Below the pieces are notes generated by a model that did not search any database, had not been told where the DNA came from, and was given only the letters and a program-made list of their open reading frames with translations. Positions 1 to 5,469 of a stretch of 5,469 bases of DNA are shown here, in pieces; position 1 is the stretch's first letter, and each line of letters starts with the position of its first letter. The stretch is from Cyanobacteria bacterium UBA1186. Lineage in GTDB: Bacteria > Cyanobacteriota > Vampirovibrionia > Gastranaerophilales > Gastranaerophilaceae. The stretch lies in contig DBYM01000062.1 in the NCBI GenBank assembly GCA_002309875.1, forward strand, positions 1,031-6,499, read 5' to 3'. The translations under genes were made by a program, and so were the position numbers.

Positions 1-6
1 TAGTAG

Positions 7-115
7 GTCATTTCCCCGCCCCTTGAGGGAACGACATGCGAGCAGAAGGCTGAAGGCGGAGCCGTGCCTGTTTAATGCGAGCAGGTTAAGACAGGGTTAG
101 GGGTGGGGTAAGTCA
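7..115. repeat. MITE-like GC-rich intergenic repeat with imperfect terminal inverted repeats
   Basis: This gene-free block is much richer in G+C than the rest of the window. Bases 11-24 (TTTCCCCGCCCCTT) match the reverse complement of 98-111 (TTACCCCACCCCTA) at 11 of 14 positions, giving imperfect terminal inverted repeats. A GTCA direct repeat flanks them (7-10 and 112-115), extendable to GTCAT if the next base is counted, as a target-site duplication would. Inside are a small palindrome CCCT-TG-AGGG (20-29), a 10-bp direct repeat ATGCGAGCAG (36-45 and 75-84), and a hairpin pairing 67-75 with 86-95 (9 bp with one bulged G and a 10-nt loop). It carries no ORF of note. Since it begins 4 bp past the stop of the HD-GYP gene, it would be transcribed as that gene's 3' tail and could act as a 3' structure, but no U-run follows the hairpins. 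A non-mobile dispersed repeat is an equally good reading. Confidence 0.5.
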
Positions 116-118
116 TAT

Positions 119-871
119 TTATGCTGCTTTTTTCAGTGCTTCAAAAATCTCCTGAGAAACGTTGTCGGAATTAAGTTCGCTTTGTATTGTAGCAAGCGTG
201 TCTTCCTTATCCAAAGCACCTTTGTAACTTCTTTCTTCTCTCAGAGCATTGTATTTATCTGCCATTTGTAAAATCTGCAGTTCCAATCCGTATTCGTAAT
301 CGGCACCTGCCGCAGGATACCCTGTTCCTGTTTGATTTTGATGGTGGTATTTTACCAAATTCAGAGTTTTCTCGCTGTACCCTTTGTTCTTTAAAAGTTC
401 ATATCCCAATTCAGAGTGTAATTTCATTATTTCTTTCTCTTCTTCTGTCAGAGCGCCTTTTTTATTCAAAATTTCGTCAGGAATTAATATTTTCCCGTAA
501 TCGTGGAGCATAGCGGCTTCCTGAAGCGAAGGTAAATCAACCTGTTCTTTTAATTCTTTGGGAAGGGAAGAATATATTTTTGCCGCAATAACACGGGTTT
601 CCCGTAAGTGTCCTCTTTGCAGTTTTTCAAGTTCACCGGCATTAACTTTAATCGGCAGGTTATACTCCTTCATAACAGCCTGTATATGCGGGTTTTGTTT
701 TGCTTCGGCCTCGATTTGTGCGGGGTTTGCAAAATTATCCGTTAAAGGATTTGAAACAAAACCGTCTTTTATTCCTCCAAATGACGTTCTTGGGAATGCC
801 GGAGCGGAAACGCCTTGGAAGCAAAGTTTTGGGATATTAAAGTTAATAGGGTAATTGTTGATTTGTGTCAT
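119..871 (-). CDS. Stand-alone HD-GYP-type metal-dependent phosphohydrolase (possible c-di-GMP phosphodiesterase)
   Basis: This 250-residue protein has an HD-GYP domain at about residues 80-235. The ordered metal-ligand set is complete: H88 (in GHLRETRV), H123-D124 (MLHDYGK), H152 (KLHSELG), H176-H177 (YHH) and D205 (QMADKYNAL). The GYP signature is present (GTGYP, 182-186), as are R214 and K217 after the last Asp, positions that in characterised members contact the c-di-GMP phosphates. HD-GYP enzymes hydrolyse cyclic di-GMP to pGpG or GMP. Departures from consensus are T181 for the Asp of DGxGYP, Q178 for the Glu of HHE, and Q199 where an ARI arginine is usual. Leu lies four residues before H88, where trinuclear members have Glu, which points to a two-metal site. 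Residues 1-60 look disordered, with FQG (18-20) and SFGG (30-33), and hold no receiver or other sensor domain, signal peptide or membrane helix, so it is probably cytosolic. Upstream only a weak AGAG (883-886), 11 nt from the ATG, could serve as ribosome site. The fold is sure; the substrate is not, and activity on another nucleotide is possible. Its link to the nuo genes is only proximity. Confidence 0.85.
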   Translation of the reverse strand: MTQINNYPINFNIPKLCFQGVSAPAFPRTSFGGIKDGFVSNPLTDNFANPAQIEAEAKQNPHIQAVMKEYNLPIKVNAGELEKLQRGHLRETRVIAAKIYSSLPKELKEQVDLPSLQEAAMLHDYGKILIPDEILNKKGALTEEEKEIMKLHSELGYELLKNKGYSEKTLNLVKYHHQNQTGTGYPAAGADYEYGLELQILQMADKYNALREERSYKGALDKEDTLATIQSELNSDNVSQEIFEALKKAA

Positions 872-896
872 TAATTCGGTTGCTCTGAAAACTACA

Positions 897-929
897 CTTA
901 TACTTTAATAAAGTATTTTTTTAAGTCAA
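897..929 (-). promoter_or_regulatory. Possible promoter of the HD-GYP gene
   Basis: On the minus strand TTGACT (929-924) resembles a sigma70 -35 box and TATAAG (902-897) a -10 box. The -10 would put transcription start near 890, leaving a leader of about 20 nt before the ATG at 871. The spacer is 21 nt, longer than the usual 16-18, so one of the two boxes may not be real. The region is very A/T-rich and such matches arise easily. Confidence 0.3.
900..916. promoter_or_regulatory. 17-bp perfect palindrome, operator-like
   Basis: ATACTTTA-A-TAAAGTAT is a perfect inverted repeat with 8-bp arms around one central base at 908. It overlaps the candidate -10 box of the HD-GYP gene and lies 28 bp upstream of its start codon, where a dimeric regulator would block or modulate RNA polymerase. 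The size and symmetry fit a helix-turn-helix operator, but I recognise no specific family consensus. It contains only two G-C pairs, so chance in A/T-rich DNA is possible. Confidence 0.35.
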
Positions 930-939
930 AATTGCCATG

Positions 940-971
940 AAAAAAGCATTGTATTAACAAATGTTAACAAT
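940..971 (-). terminator. Weak candidate intrinsic terminator of the nuo operon
   Basis: Read on the minus strand downstream of nuoN, ATTGTTAAC (971-963) pairs with GTTAATACAAT (958-948) to make a 9-bp stem with a 2-nt bulge and a 4-nt ATTT loop. After two bases comes a run of six T (945-940). Position and orientation suit the end of the nuo transcript. The stem has only two G-C pairs and is interrupted, so termination may be inefficient and read-through into the HD-GYP gene is possible. Confidence 0.4.
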
Positions 972-972
972 C

Positions 973-1000
973 TGGTGACTAGTGAATAGTGAGTAGTGTT
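973..1000. repeat. Four degenerate tandem heptamers (TAGTGAN)
   Basis: Four 7-bp units lie head to tail on the plus strand: TGGTGAC, TAGTGAA, TAGTGAG and TAGTGTT. They start 9 bp beyond the nuoN stop and end next to the terminator-like hairpin. They resemble the short tandemly repeated heptamers known from cyanobacterial intergenic regions, though the unit sequence alone cannot assign them to a named family. They are non-coding and transcribed, if at all, as the 3' tail of the nuo mRNA. Confidence 0.6.
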
Positions 1001-1009
1001 TCTGAGTTG

Positions 1010-2446
1010 CTAAATATTATAGGCAATAAATCTGCAGATTTCGATTAATTTTTCCGGATAAATTCCGATTAACATTGTTACTGCGGTGCAAATGAAAAGC
1101 ACGAATTTCTGCGAGTATGCGGCTTTTAATATTTTTACGGCAAAATTTTTATCGCATTCGTCAAACAGGGGCAGGATAATTTTGAGGTAATAATAAAGCG
1201 CAATAACCGTCAGAAGCATTAATACCAAAAGAATGGGAATAAATATCAATCCCGAATTTGCAATTGCCGAGAAAAGGTATATTTTAGCGACAAATCCCGA
1301 CATAATCGGAAACCCTGCGAGCCCCAAAATACCTATTACATAAGAGATTACGGTTCCGTGATTTTTTCTGAAAAGGCCTTTGAAATCTTCCACCTGATTT
1401 CCTATGCCGTTTCCTTCCGTAATATTCAAAAATGCAAAGACAACGAGGTTCATAATTACATAACAAATCAGATAAAATATCACGGCAGACAGGTTATAAA
1501 CAGAAACCAAACATGCCGTAAGCAGGGCATAAGATGCATTTGCAGCCGATGAGCAGGCAAGAATACATTTAACATTTTTTTCTTTAATAGCATAAGTATT
1601 TGCCCAAAGAGCAGTAATGACAGTTAAAACTGCTATTGTGCATACAAGTTCAAAACTGTTCGAAAGCGGGAACACAAGGAGCCTGCATATAATTCCGAAC
1701 ATTGCAAGTTTTGGTATTGTTGATAAAAAGGCCAAAACAGAGGTTTCCGTCCCCTTAAATACGTCTATAATCCAATTTGCAAAAGGAAATACCGAGAGTT
1801 TGGAAATCAGACCGAGAATTATCATTATTCCCGCAAATGAGCAAAGCAGTGAAGGCTCATGCTGAGCCACGAATTCGTATATCTCGGTAAGATTTATACT
1901 TGAAGTCAGTCCGTAAAGGTATGAGACACCGAAAAGGAATACTCCCGTTGAAACTGCGCTGGTAATAAGATATTTAAAAGAGGCTTCCTTTGAATAATAC
2001 CCTTTATTTGAGGCAATTAAGAAGTATGTCGGGAAACTCAGAAGTTCTATTGAGATAAACAAAGTCAGAAAATCATTTGCGGAAACCGTGTTTATTGCAC
2101 CAAAAATTGCCGTAAGCAGGAGGGCATTAAACGTATATGCGTTTTGACGTCGTTGTGTTATCAGGTTTTTTGTGAGTAAAACAACAAAAAATCCGCAAAG
2201 CAGGATTATGAAATCAAACAATAACGTATAACTGTCCGACATAACCGCATTTCTTAGTCCGAAATACTGAGGCTCAATCTGTACGGTTGATAAAAGCACT
2301 ATACTTGCCGAAATTCCGATTGCGGAAATCAGCCTTGAATATTTATATGCTCTCGGTGAAACAAACATTCCCAACAGGAGTTGTATCAGTATAAATACTG
2401 CCAGACAACCCTGCGGTAACAATATATTAAAAAAGTCGTTTATCAT
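1010..2446 (-). CDS. nuoN: NADH-quinone oxidoreductase subunit N (complex I antiporter-like membrane subunit)
   Basis: This 478-residue integral membrane protein, close to the usual NuoN length, has about 13-14 hydrophobic segments. It is the antiporter-like subunit nearest the complex I quinone module and forms one proton channel. Recognisable signatures are E134 in the SIELLSFPTYFLIAS segment, K158 in EASFKYLITSA, K216 in GLISKLSVFPF, K246 in IPKLAMFG, the VEDFKGL loop (352-358) and GFPIMSGFVAK with K388 in the last channel helix. These match the E. coli channel residues E133, K158, K217, K247 and K395. The stretch usually reading PFHxWxPDVYxGAPxPV is altered: residues 221-237 give A223 where the His normally stands, I for the Pro before the Asp, and GTETSV for GAPxPV. 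The gene is last of nuoLMN, beginning 3 nt after the nuoM stop and with its ribosome site inside the nuoM end. NuoN identity is strong because of order, length and the C-terminal motifs. Confidence 0.95.
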   Translation of the reverse strand: MINDFFNILLPQGCLAVFILIQLLLGMFVSPRAYKYSRLISAIGISASIVLLSTVQIEPQYFGLRNAVMSDSYTLLFDFIILLCGFFVVLLTKNLITQRRQNAYTFNALLLTAIFGAINTVSANDFLTLFISIELLSFPTYFLIASNKGYYSKEASFKYLITSAVSTGVFLFGVSYLYGLTSSINLTEIYEFVAQHEPSLLCSFAGIMIILGLISKLSVFPFANWIIDVFKGTETSVLAFLSTIPKLAMFGIICRLLVFPLSNSFELVCTIAVLTVITALWANTYAIKEKNVKCILACSSAANASYALLTACLVSVYNLSAVIFYLICYVIMNLVVFAFLNITEGNGIGNQVEDFKGLFRKNHGTVISYVIGILGLAGFPIMSGFVAKIYLFSAIANSGLIFIPILLVLMLLTVIALYYYLKIILPLFDECDKNFAVKILKAAYSQKFVLFICTAVTMLIGIYPEKLIEICRFIAYNI

Positions 2447-2449
2447 TTT

Positions 2450-3928
2450 TTATCCTATAAGGTTAAGTATTACTGCCGGAAATACTCCGAAAATTATCAG
2501 CCCTGCTGTTATTGAGCCTAGAACAACAAATTCGTGCATGGAAATATCGTTGATTTTATCACTGAGTTCAAGTTTTCCCATAAATGATTTATGCAGGAAT
2601 TTAAGCATATAACAGGAACTTACAATCAGGAGAGGAAGTGCGCAGACGGAACAGATTTTGAGCAGAATTCCCATATCCGAGAACATTGCGCTTACTATTG
2701 TCAGAATTTCGCTTATAAATGGTGCAAAAGCAGGAATTCCGATTGAAGCCAAAACAATCAGTGTTCCGAATCCGAATAACCTCGGCATTGTTACCGCTAT
2801 TCCGCCAAGAGCATTGATATCACGGGTTTTGTATCTCAGATAAACTACTCCGCAAATCATAAACAGCCCTGCGGTTACGAGTCCGTGTGCAACCATGTGA
2901 AATACCGATGCGCTCAGGCCTAATTTTGTCAGTGTGCAGAGTCCGAGGAGGATTAAGCCCATATTTGATATGCTTGAATATGCGACAATCCTTTTTATAT
3001 CAGTCTGCGCATAGGCTACAAATGCCGTATATATTATATTTACTATTGCAAATACTGCCAAAATCGGTGCTATTACAAGGAAAATATCTTTTAAGATTTC
3101 GTAATTAAACCTGTAGATACCATAAGCACCCGTTTTAAGCAAGATCCCCGCAAGCACCATACTGACAGGCGTCGGTGCATTCGTATGAGCATCGGGAAGC
3201 CAGCCGTGCAAAGGAATTATCGGGAGTTTTACTCCAAAACCGATAAGCAGAAGGGCACTTATTATTGCCTGTATAATTTTTGGAGCGGAATTTATAAAAA
3301 TATCTCCGAACGAAGCGGAAAGAATACCCGTTGACATATAACTGTAATAGTACATTAAGAGAATTCCGAGGAGCATAAACATACTCCCGCCAAAAGTGAA
3401 AAGTACAAATTTTACCGCTGATTTTTTTGCCTCGGGAACGGTTTCGCTTGTAAAATCTCCGCCAATCAGAAAATATGCCGGAATGAGTTCAAGTTCCCAA
3501 AACAGGAAAAATACAAAGATATCGTTCGCCGTAAAGATACCGAGGATTGCTGACATTAAAAGCAAAAGCATTGAATAATAAAATTTTGCATTTTTTCTTA
3601 TATTAATTTTGCTTGAAATTGCGGCCATAAAGAAAATAAAAGAGGTTAAAAGCACCAAGATCATTCCTATGCCGTCAATTCTGAACGAAAAACTTATTCC
3701 TAAAGACTGCACCCAATCAAGCCCGAAGAAACTGAGTTTTGAAGTATATGGGTTTGCTCCGTCAAAAAGCATAAGCATAAAAAGTGCATAGAGAAAATGA
3801 AATCCGCAGACGGTTTTTGTAAAACGTCTTATGGCGATTTCATTACCCGTAAACAAAGGTGACATCACGAAAAATGATGCTGCCATCGGTAAAAATATTA
3901 AAAACGGTATCGATAAAAATAAATCCAT
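2450..3928 (-). CDS. nuoM: NADH-quinone oxidoreductase subunit M (complex I antiporter-like membrane subunit)
   Basis: This 492-residue polytopic membrane protein is of normal NuoM length and has about 14 hydrophobic segments. NuoM is the middle antiporter-like subunit of the complex I membrane arm and moves protons. Its channel residues are intact and nearly share E. coli numbering: E145 (FWELELIPAYFLIGG, E. coli E144), K234 and H241 in VKLPIIPLHGWLPDAH, H248, the APTPVS motif (251-256), K265 (GILLKTGAYG), H344 and H348 (HMVAHG), and E407 (FISEIL) in the last channel helix. IKRIVAYSSISNMG (311-324) is the typical antiporter-family loop. I start the gene at the ATG at 3928 because AGGAGG lies 6 nt upstream and because MDLFLSIPF gives the expected N-terminal helix. 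An upstream in-frame ATG at 3979 would add 17 polar, charged residues and overlap nuoL by 52 bp. The chosen start overlaps the nuoL stop by one base (TGATG). Confidence 0.97.
   Translation of the reverse strand: MDLFLSIPFLIFLPMAASFFVMSPLFTGNEIAIRRFTKTVCGFHFLYALFMLMLFDGANPYTSKLSFFGLDWVQSLGISFSFRIDGIGMILVLLTSFIFFMAAISSKINIRKNAKFYYSMLLLLMSAILGIFTANDIFVFFLFWELELIPAYFLIGGDFTSETVPEAKKSAVKFVLFTFGGSMFMLLGILLMYYYSYMSTGILSASFGDIFINSAPKIIQAIISALLLIGFGVKLPIIPLHGWLPDAHTNAPTPVSMVLAGILLKTGAYGIYRFNYEILKDIFLVIAPILAVFAIVNIIYTAFVAYAQTDIKRIVAYSSISNMGLILLGLCTLTKLGLSASVFHMVAHGLVTAGLFMICGVVYLRYKTRDINALGGIAVTMPRLFGFGTLIVLASIGIPAFAPFISEILTIVSAMFSDMGILLKICSVCALPLLIVSSCYMLKFLHKSFMGKLELSDKINDISMHEFVVLGSITAGLIIFGVFPAVILNLIG
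2453..2456 (-). promoter_or_regulatory. Ribosome binding site of nuoN
   Basis: AGGA on the minus strand stands 6 nt before the nuoN ATG (2446). It overlaps the final sense codons of nuoM (Ile-Gly, then stop TAA at 2452-2450). A ribosome finishing nuoM would uncover or directly use the site, so the two genes are probably translationally coupled. Confidence 0.65.
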
Positions 3929-5469
3929 CAAATCCCTCCTAAAAAACTGACAATAGTCAAATACAACATAATCAGACAAGTTATTATCAAAGTAATTATT
4001 ATAAACGCATAAGCATTATATCTCTGTATATTTCCGTTTTGCGCCCGCAAATCGAGTTTTGAAAGCCCTCTCGCCAATTTCGTTACGAGATTTACCCCGC
4101 CGTTTACGATTTTTGTTTCAATAAAGTTAAAAGTATTAACACCTGTTTTTGCAAGCCAAATGAGCGGTCTGTATTCTCCAAATACCCTTCTGTCAATTAT
4201 ATCCGACAATTTTGCAAGTCCCGAATAAACTTTTGCACAGAAGTTCATATAAAATTTGTCGAGGTAAAATCCGTTATAACAAAGGGGATAAATCACGGGA
4301 ATTTGTTTAAATCCTTTATTAATATATAAAAGATAGACACAAATCCACCCGAAAAGTGCCGCCCAGAATGGCTCTGCAATTTTGTAATCAAATTGTCTGA
4401 GGTAGATATAGAAAACGATATTCAACCCCAAAAGTGCAATTACCATAAGAGTTTCGGCAAAATTCGGAATTCTTTTTTCAAGTTCGTTATGGTCTGCCGT
4501 AATAACCGCAATCCGCATTATATAAAAGGCTGTCAGGAACGAAATAAGTGCAAATACTAACGTGCCGTTATTTCCGAGATTAAGCGCAATCATTTCTTTG
4601 GAAAGCATTCCCGCAAAGAGCAGTCCTGACAACGAAAGTCCGCCGATTACAAAAAGGATAAAATTGGTATAATCCCATTTTTTGTCATCTCTCGGTAATG
4701 CAAGGAAAAGCATTGATTTAATAAAGGCGTGTGCGGCAAAATATGCGACACAGGCTTTGATATTCCATATTCCGAGAGCAAAAAACATAAGCCCGAATTG
4801 TGCTGAAGTCGAATAAGCAAGAGTTTTTTTCGGATTTTTCTGTGCGCAGGCGCAGAGAGAGCAAACAAGTGCGGTCAAAATTCCCGTAACAGCAATCAGT
4901 TTTAAAATTATCGGCGCGAGAGAATAGAAATCAAACATTCTCAAGGTCAGGAACAAACCTGCCGCAACAAGTGTTGCGGAATGGAGAAGTGCGCTTACGG
5001 GAAGTTTTGCCTCCATTGCGTCCTGAAGCCATGGGTAGAATAAAAACTGAGCGGATTTTACCAAACCTGCAAGTATAAACAGTCCGCAAATCCCGCAGAA
5101 CAAAACTTTTGAAGAATACACATAAACGAGAGTTGAAATGGTATTCATATCGACAAAACTCAGAGTTGCAAGGCTTTTTGCGGGCGCATAGGTGTACATG
5201 TAATATGAACACAGGATTATTCCGCCAAGGAGTGCCGTATCCCCGATTCTGTTCATCAAAAAGACCTTCTTTGATGCAAGAGATTTTTCCGGTTTTTCGT
5301 ATTCAAAACCTATAAGAAGATAAGATGCGATTCCTGCAAATTCCCAAAAAACGTATGTCTGATAAAGGTTTGGACTAAAGAACAGGCCTGCCATCGCAAA
5401 ATTAAACATATTTAATAAGGCGAAAAATCTGTAAGATTTATTTTCGTCTTTCATATAGGAAAGCGCAAA
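3928..5469 (-). CDS. nuoL: NADH-quinone oxidoreductase subunit L, 5'-truncated by the window edge
   Basis: The visible 513 residues are NuoL, the distal antiporter-like subunit of complex I. The reading frame stays open to the right edge: FALSY precedes the first visible Met (5454), matching the family's SxGYM segment about 100 residues in, so that Met is internal. Counting from it, channel residues are E38 (FWEFAGIASYLLIGF), the NRIGD motif (68-72), K133 (GLVKSAQFLFYPWLQDAM), H158 in LPVSALLHSATLVAAG, KKTLAYSTSAQFG (209-221), H242 and K246 (AHAFIKSMLFL) and K286 (AGMLSKEMIAL). The C-terminal part after NGFYLDKFY (394-402) is the long amphipathic lateral helix (about 405-475) that straps NuoM and NuoN, followed by the last membrane helix (480-504). 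This tail separates NuoL from NuoM and from Mrp-type antiporters. The loop before the K286 helix is about 15 residues shorter than in E. coli and lacks the MGGL motif. The stop TGA overlaps the nuoM start by one base. Confidence 0.95.
   Translation of the reverse strand, partial: FALSYMKDENKSYRFFALLNMFNFAMAGLFFSPNLYQTYVFWEFAGIASYLLIGFEYEKPEKSLASKKVFLMNRIGDTALLGGIILCSYYMYTYAPAKSLATLSFVDMNTISTLVYVYSSKVLFCGICGLFILAGLVKSAQFLFYPWLQDAMEAKLPVSALLHSATLVAAGLFLTLRMFDFYSLAPIILKLIAVTGILTALVCSLCACAQKNPKKTLAYSTSAQFGLMFFALGIWNIKACVAYFAAHAFIKSMLFLALPRDDKKWDYTNFILFVIGGLSLSGLLFAGMLSKEMIALNLGNNGTLVFALISFLTAFYIMRIAVITADHNELEKRIPNFAETLMVIALLGLNIVFYIYLRQFDYKIAEPFWAALFGWICVYLLYINKGFKQIPVIYPLCYNGFYLDKFYMNFCAKVYSGLAKLSDIIDRRVFGEYRPLIWLAKTGVNTFNFIETKIVNGGVNLVTKLARGLSKLDLRAQNGNIQRYNAYAFIIITLIITCLIMLYLTIVSFLGGI
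3935..3940 (-). promoter_or_regulatory. Ribosome binding site that fixes the nuoM start
   Basis: A full consensus AGGAGG on the minus strand sits 6 nt before the ATG at 3928 and within the last codons of nuoL. No site of similar quality is seen ahead of the alternative ATG at 3979. It settles the nuoM start and, with the TGATG overlap, suggests coupled translation of nuoL and nuoM at similar levels. Confidence 0.85.

Noticed and set aside
94..108. G-quadruplex in the G-rich end of the leftmost repeat
   Set aside because: Only three close G-tracts (94-96, 100-103, 105-108) are present; a fourth at suitable distance is absent.
558..854. Plus-strand 98-residue open frame, and other plus-strand frames opposite nuoN, nuoM and nuoL
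   Set aside because: They lie wholly antisense to well-conserved genes and their translations show no recognisable family; they are shadows.
900..922. Plus-strand intrinsic terminator formed by the palindrome and the following T-run
   Set aside because: No plus-strand gene lies upstream, and the stem is almost entirely A-T with a one-base centre; an operator is the better reading.
3929..3979. N-terminal extension of nuoM to an ATG at 3979
   Set aside because: The added residues are polar and charged, lie inside nuoL, and have no good ribosome site, whereas the ATG at 3928 has AGGAGG at the right distance and gives the usual NuoM N-terminus.
5452..5454. ATG at 5454 as the true start of nuoL
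   Set aside because: The frame stays open to the window edge, and the residues just before it (ALSYM) align with the conserved SxGYM segment deep in NuoL; about 100 N-terminal residues are missing.
1010..5469. Mrp Na+/H+ antiporter or a purely hydrogenase-type membrane module instead of complex I
   Set aside because: The L-M-N order, individual lengths and the lateral helix at the NuoL C-terminus fit complex I. A complex I variant with a different electron-input module cannot be excluded because the upstream genes are outside the window.

Overview
This window is the 3' end of a respiratory complex I (NADH:quinone oxidoreductase, NDH-1) operon, followed by a small intergenic region, one stand-alone HD-GYP-type gene and a GC-rich intergenic repeat. 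All four recognisable genes lie on the minus strand, so transcription runs from the right edge to the left. There is no sign of a phage, a CRISPR array, an rRNA or a tRNA.

Region by region, in transcription order: (1) 5469-3928, nuoL, whose first roughly 100 codons lie beyond the right edge; (2) 3928-2450, nuoM, joined to nuoL by a TGATG stop/start overlap; (3) 2446-1010, nuoN, starting 3 nt after the nuoM stop; (4) 1009-872, a 138-bp intergenic region holding four degenerate heptamer repeats, a weak hairpin plus U-run that may end the nuo transcript, and a 17-bp perfect palindrome over a possible promoter for the next gene; (5) 871-119, a 250-residue HD-GYP-type metal phosphohydrolase; (6) 118-1, no gene, but a GC-rich, foldable block with imperfect terminal inverted repeats and short flanking direct repeats, resembling a MITE or other dispersed intergenic repeat.

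NuoL, NuoM and NuoN are the three antiporter-like membrane subunits of complex I. They form the distal membrane arm and carry protons across the membrane while electrons pass from the peripheral arm to quinone. NuoL also supplies the long lateral helix that lies along NuoM and NuoN. Most of the lysine, glutamate and histidine residues of the proton channels are visible. The exceptions are in NuoN, which lacks a channel-region histidine and the usual GAP-x-PV motif, and in NuoL, which has a shortened loop before its last channel helix. The peripheral-arm genes are not in the window, so the electron donor (NADH, ferredoxin or other) cannot be read from it.

The organism is a low-to-moderate GC bacterium whose genes favour A/T-rich codons but have good Shine-Dalgarno sites. 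The contiguous L-M-N order is the common bacterial nuo arrangement. The short disordered N-terminus of the HD-GYP protein (a FQG ... SFGG pattern) and the heptamer repeats remind me of non-photosynthetic Cyanobacteriota (Vampirovibrionia/Gastranaerophilales-like), but this is a weak impression from memory and not a demonstrated assignment.

I found no clearly new biological system. The observations most worth checking are the MITE-like element, the divergent NuoN channel motif and the palindrome upstream of the HD-GYP gene.
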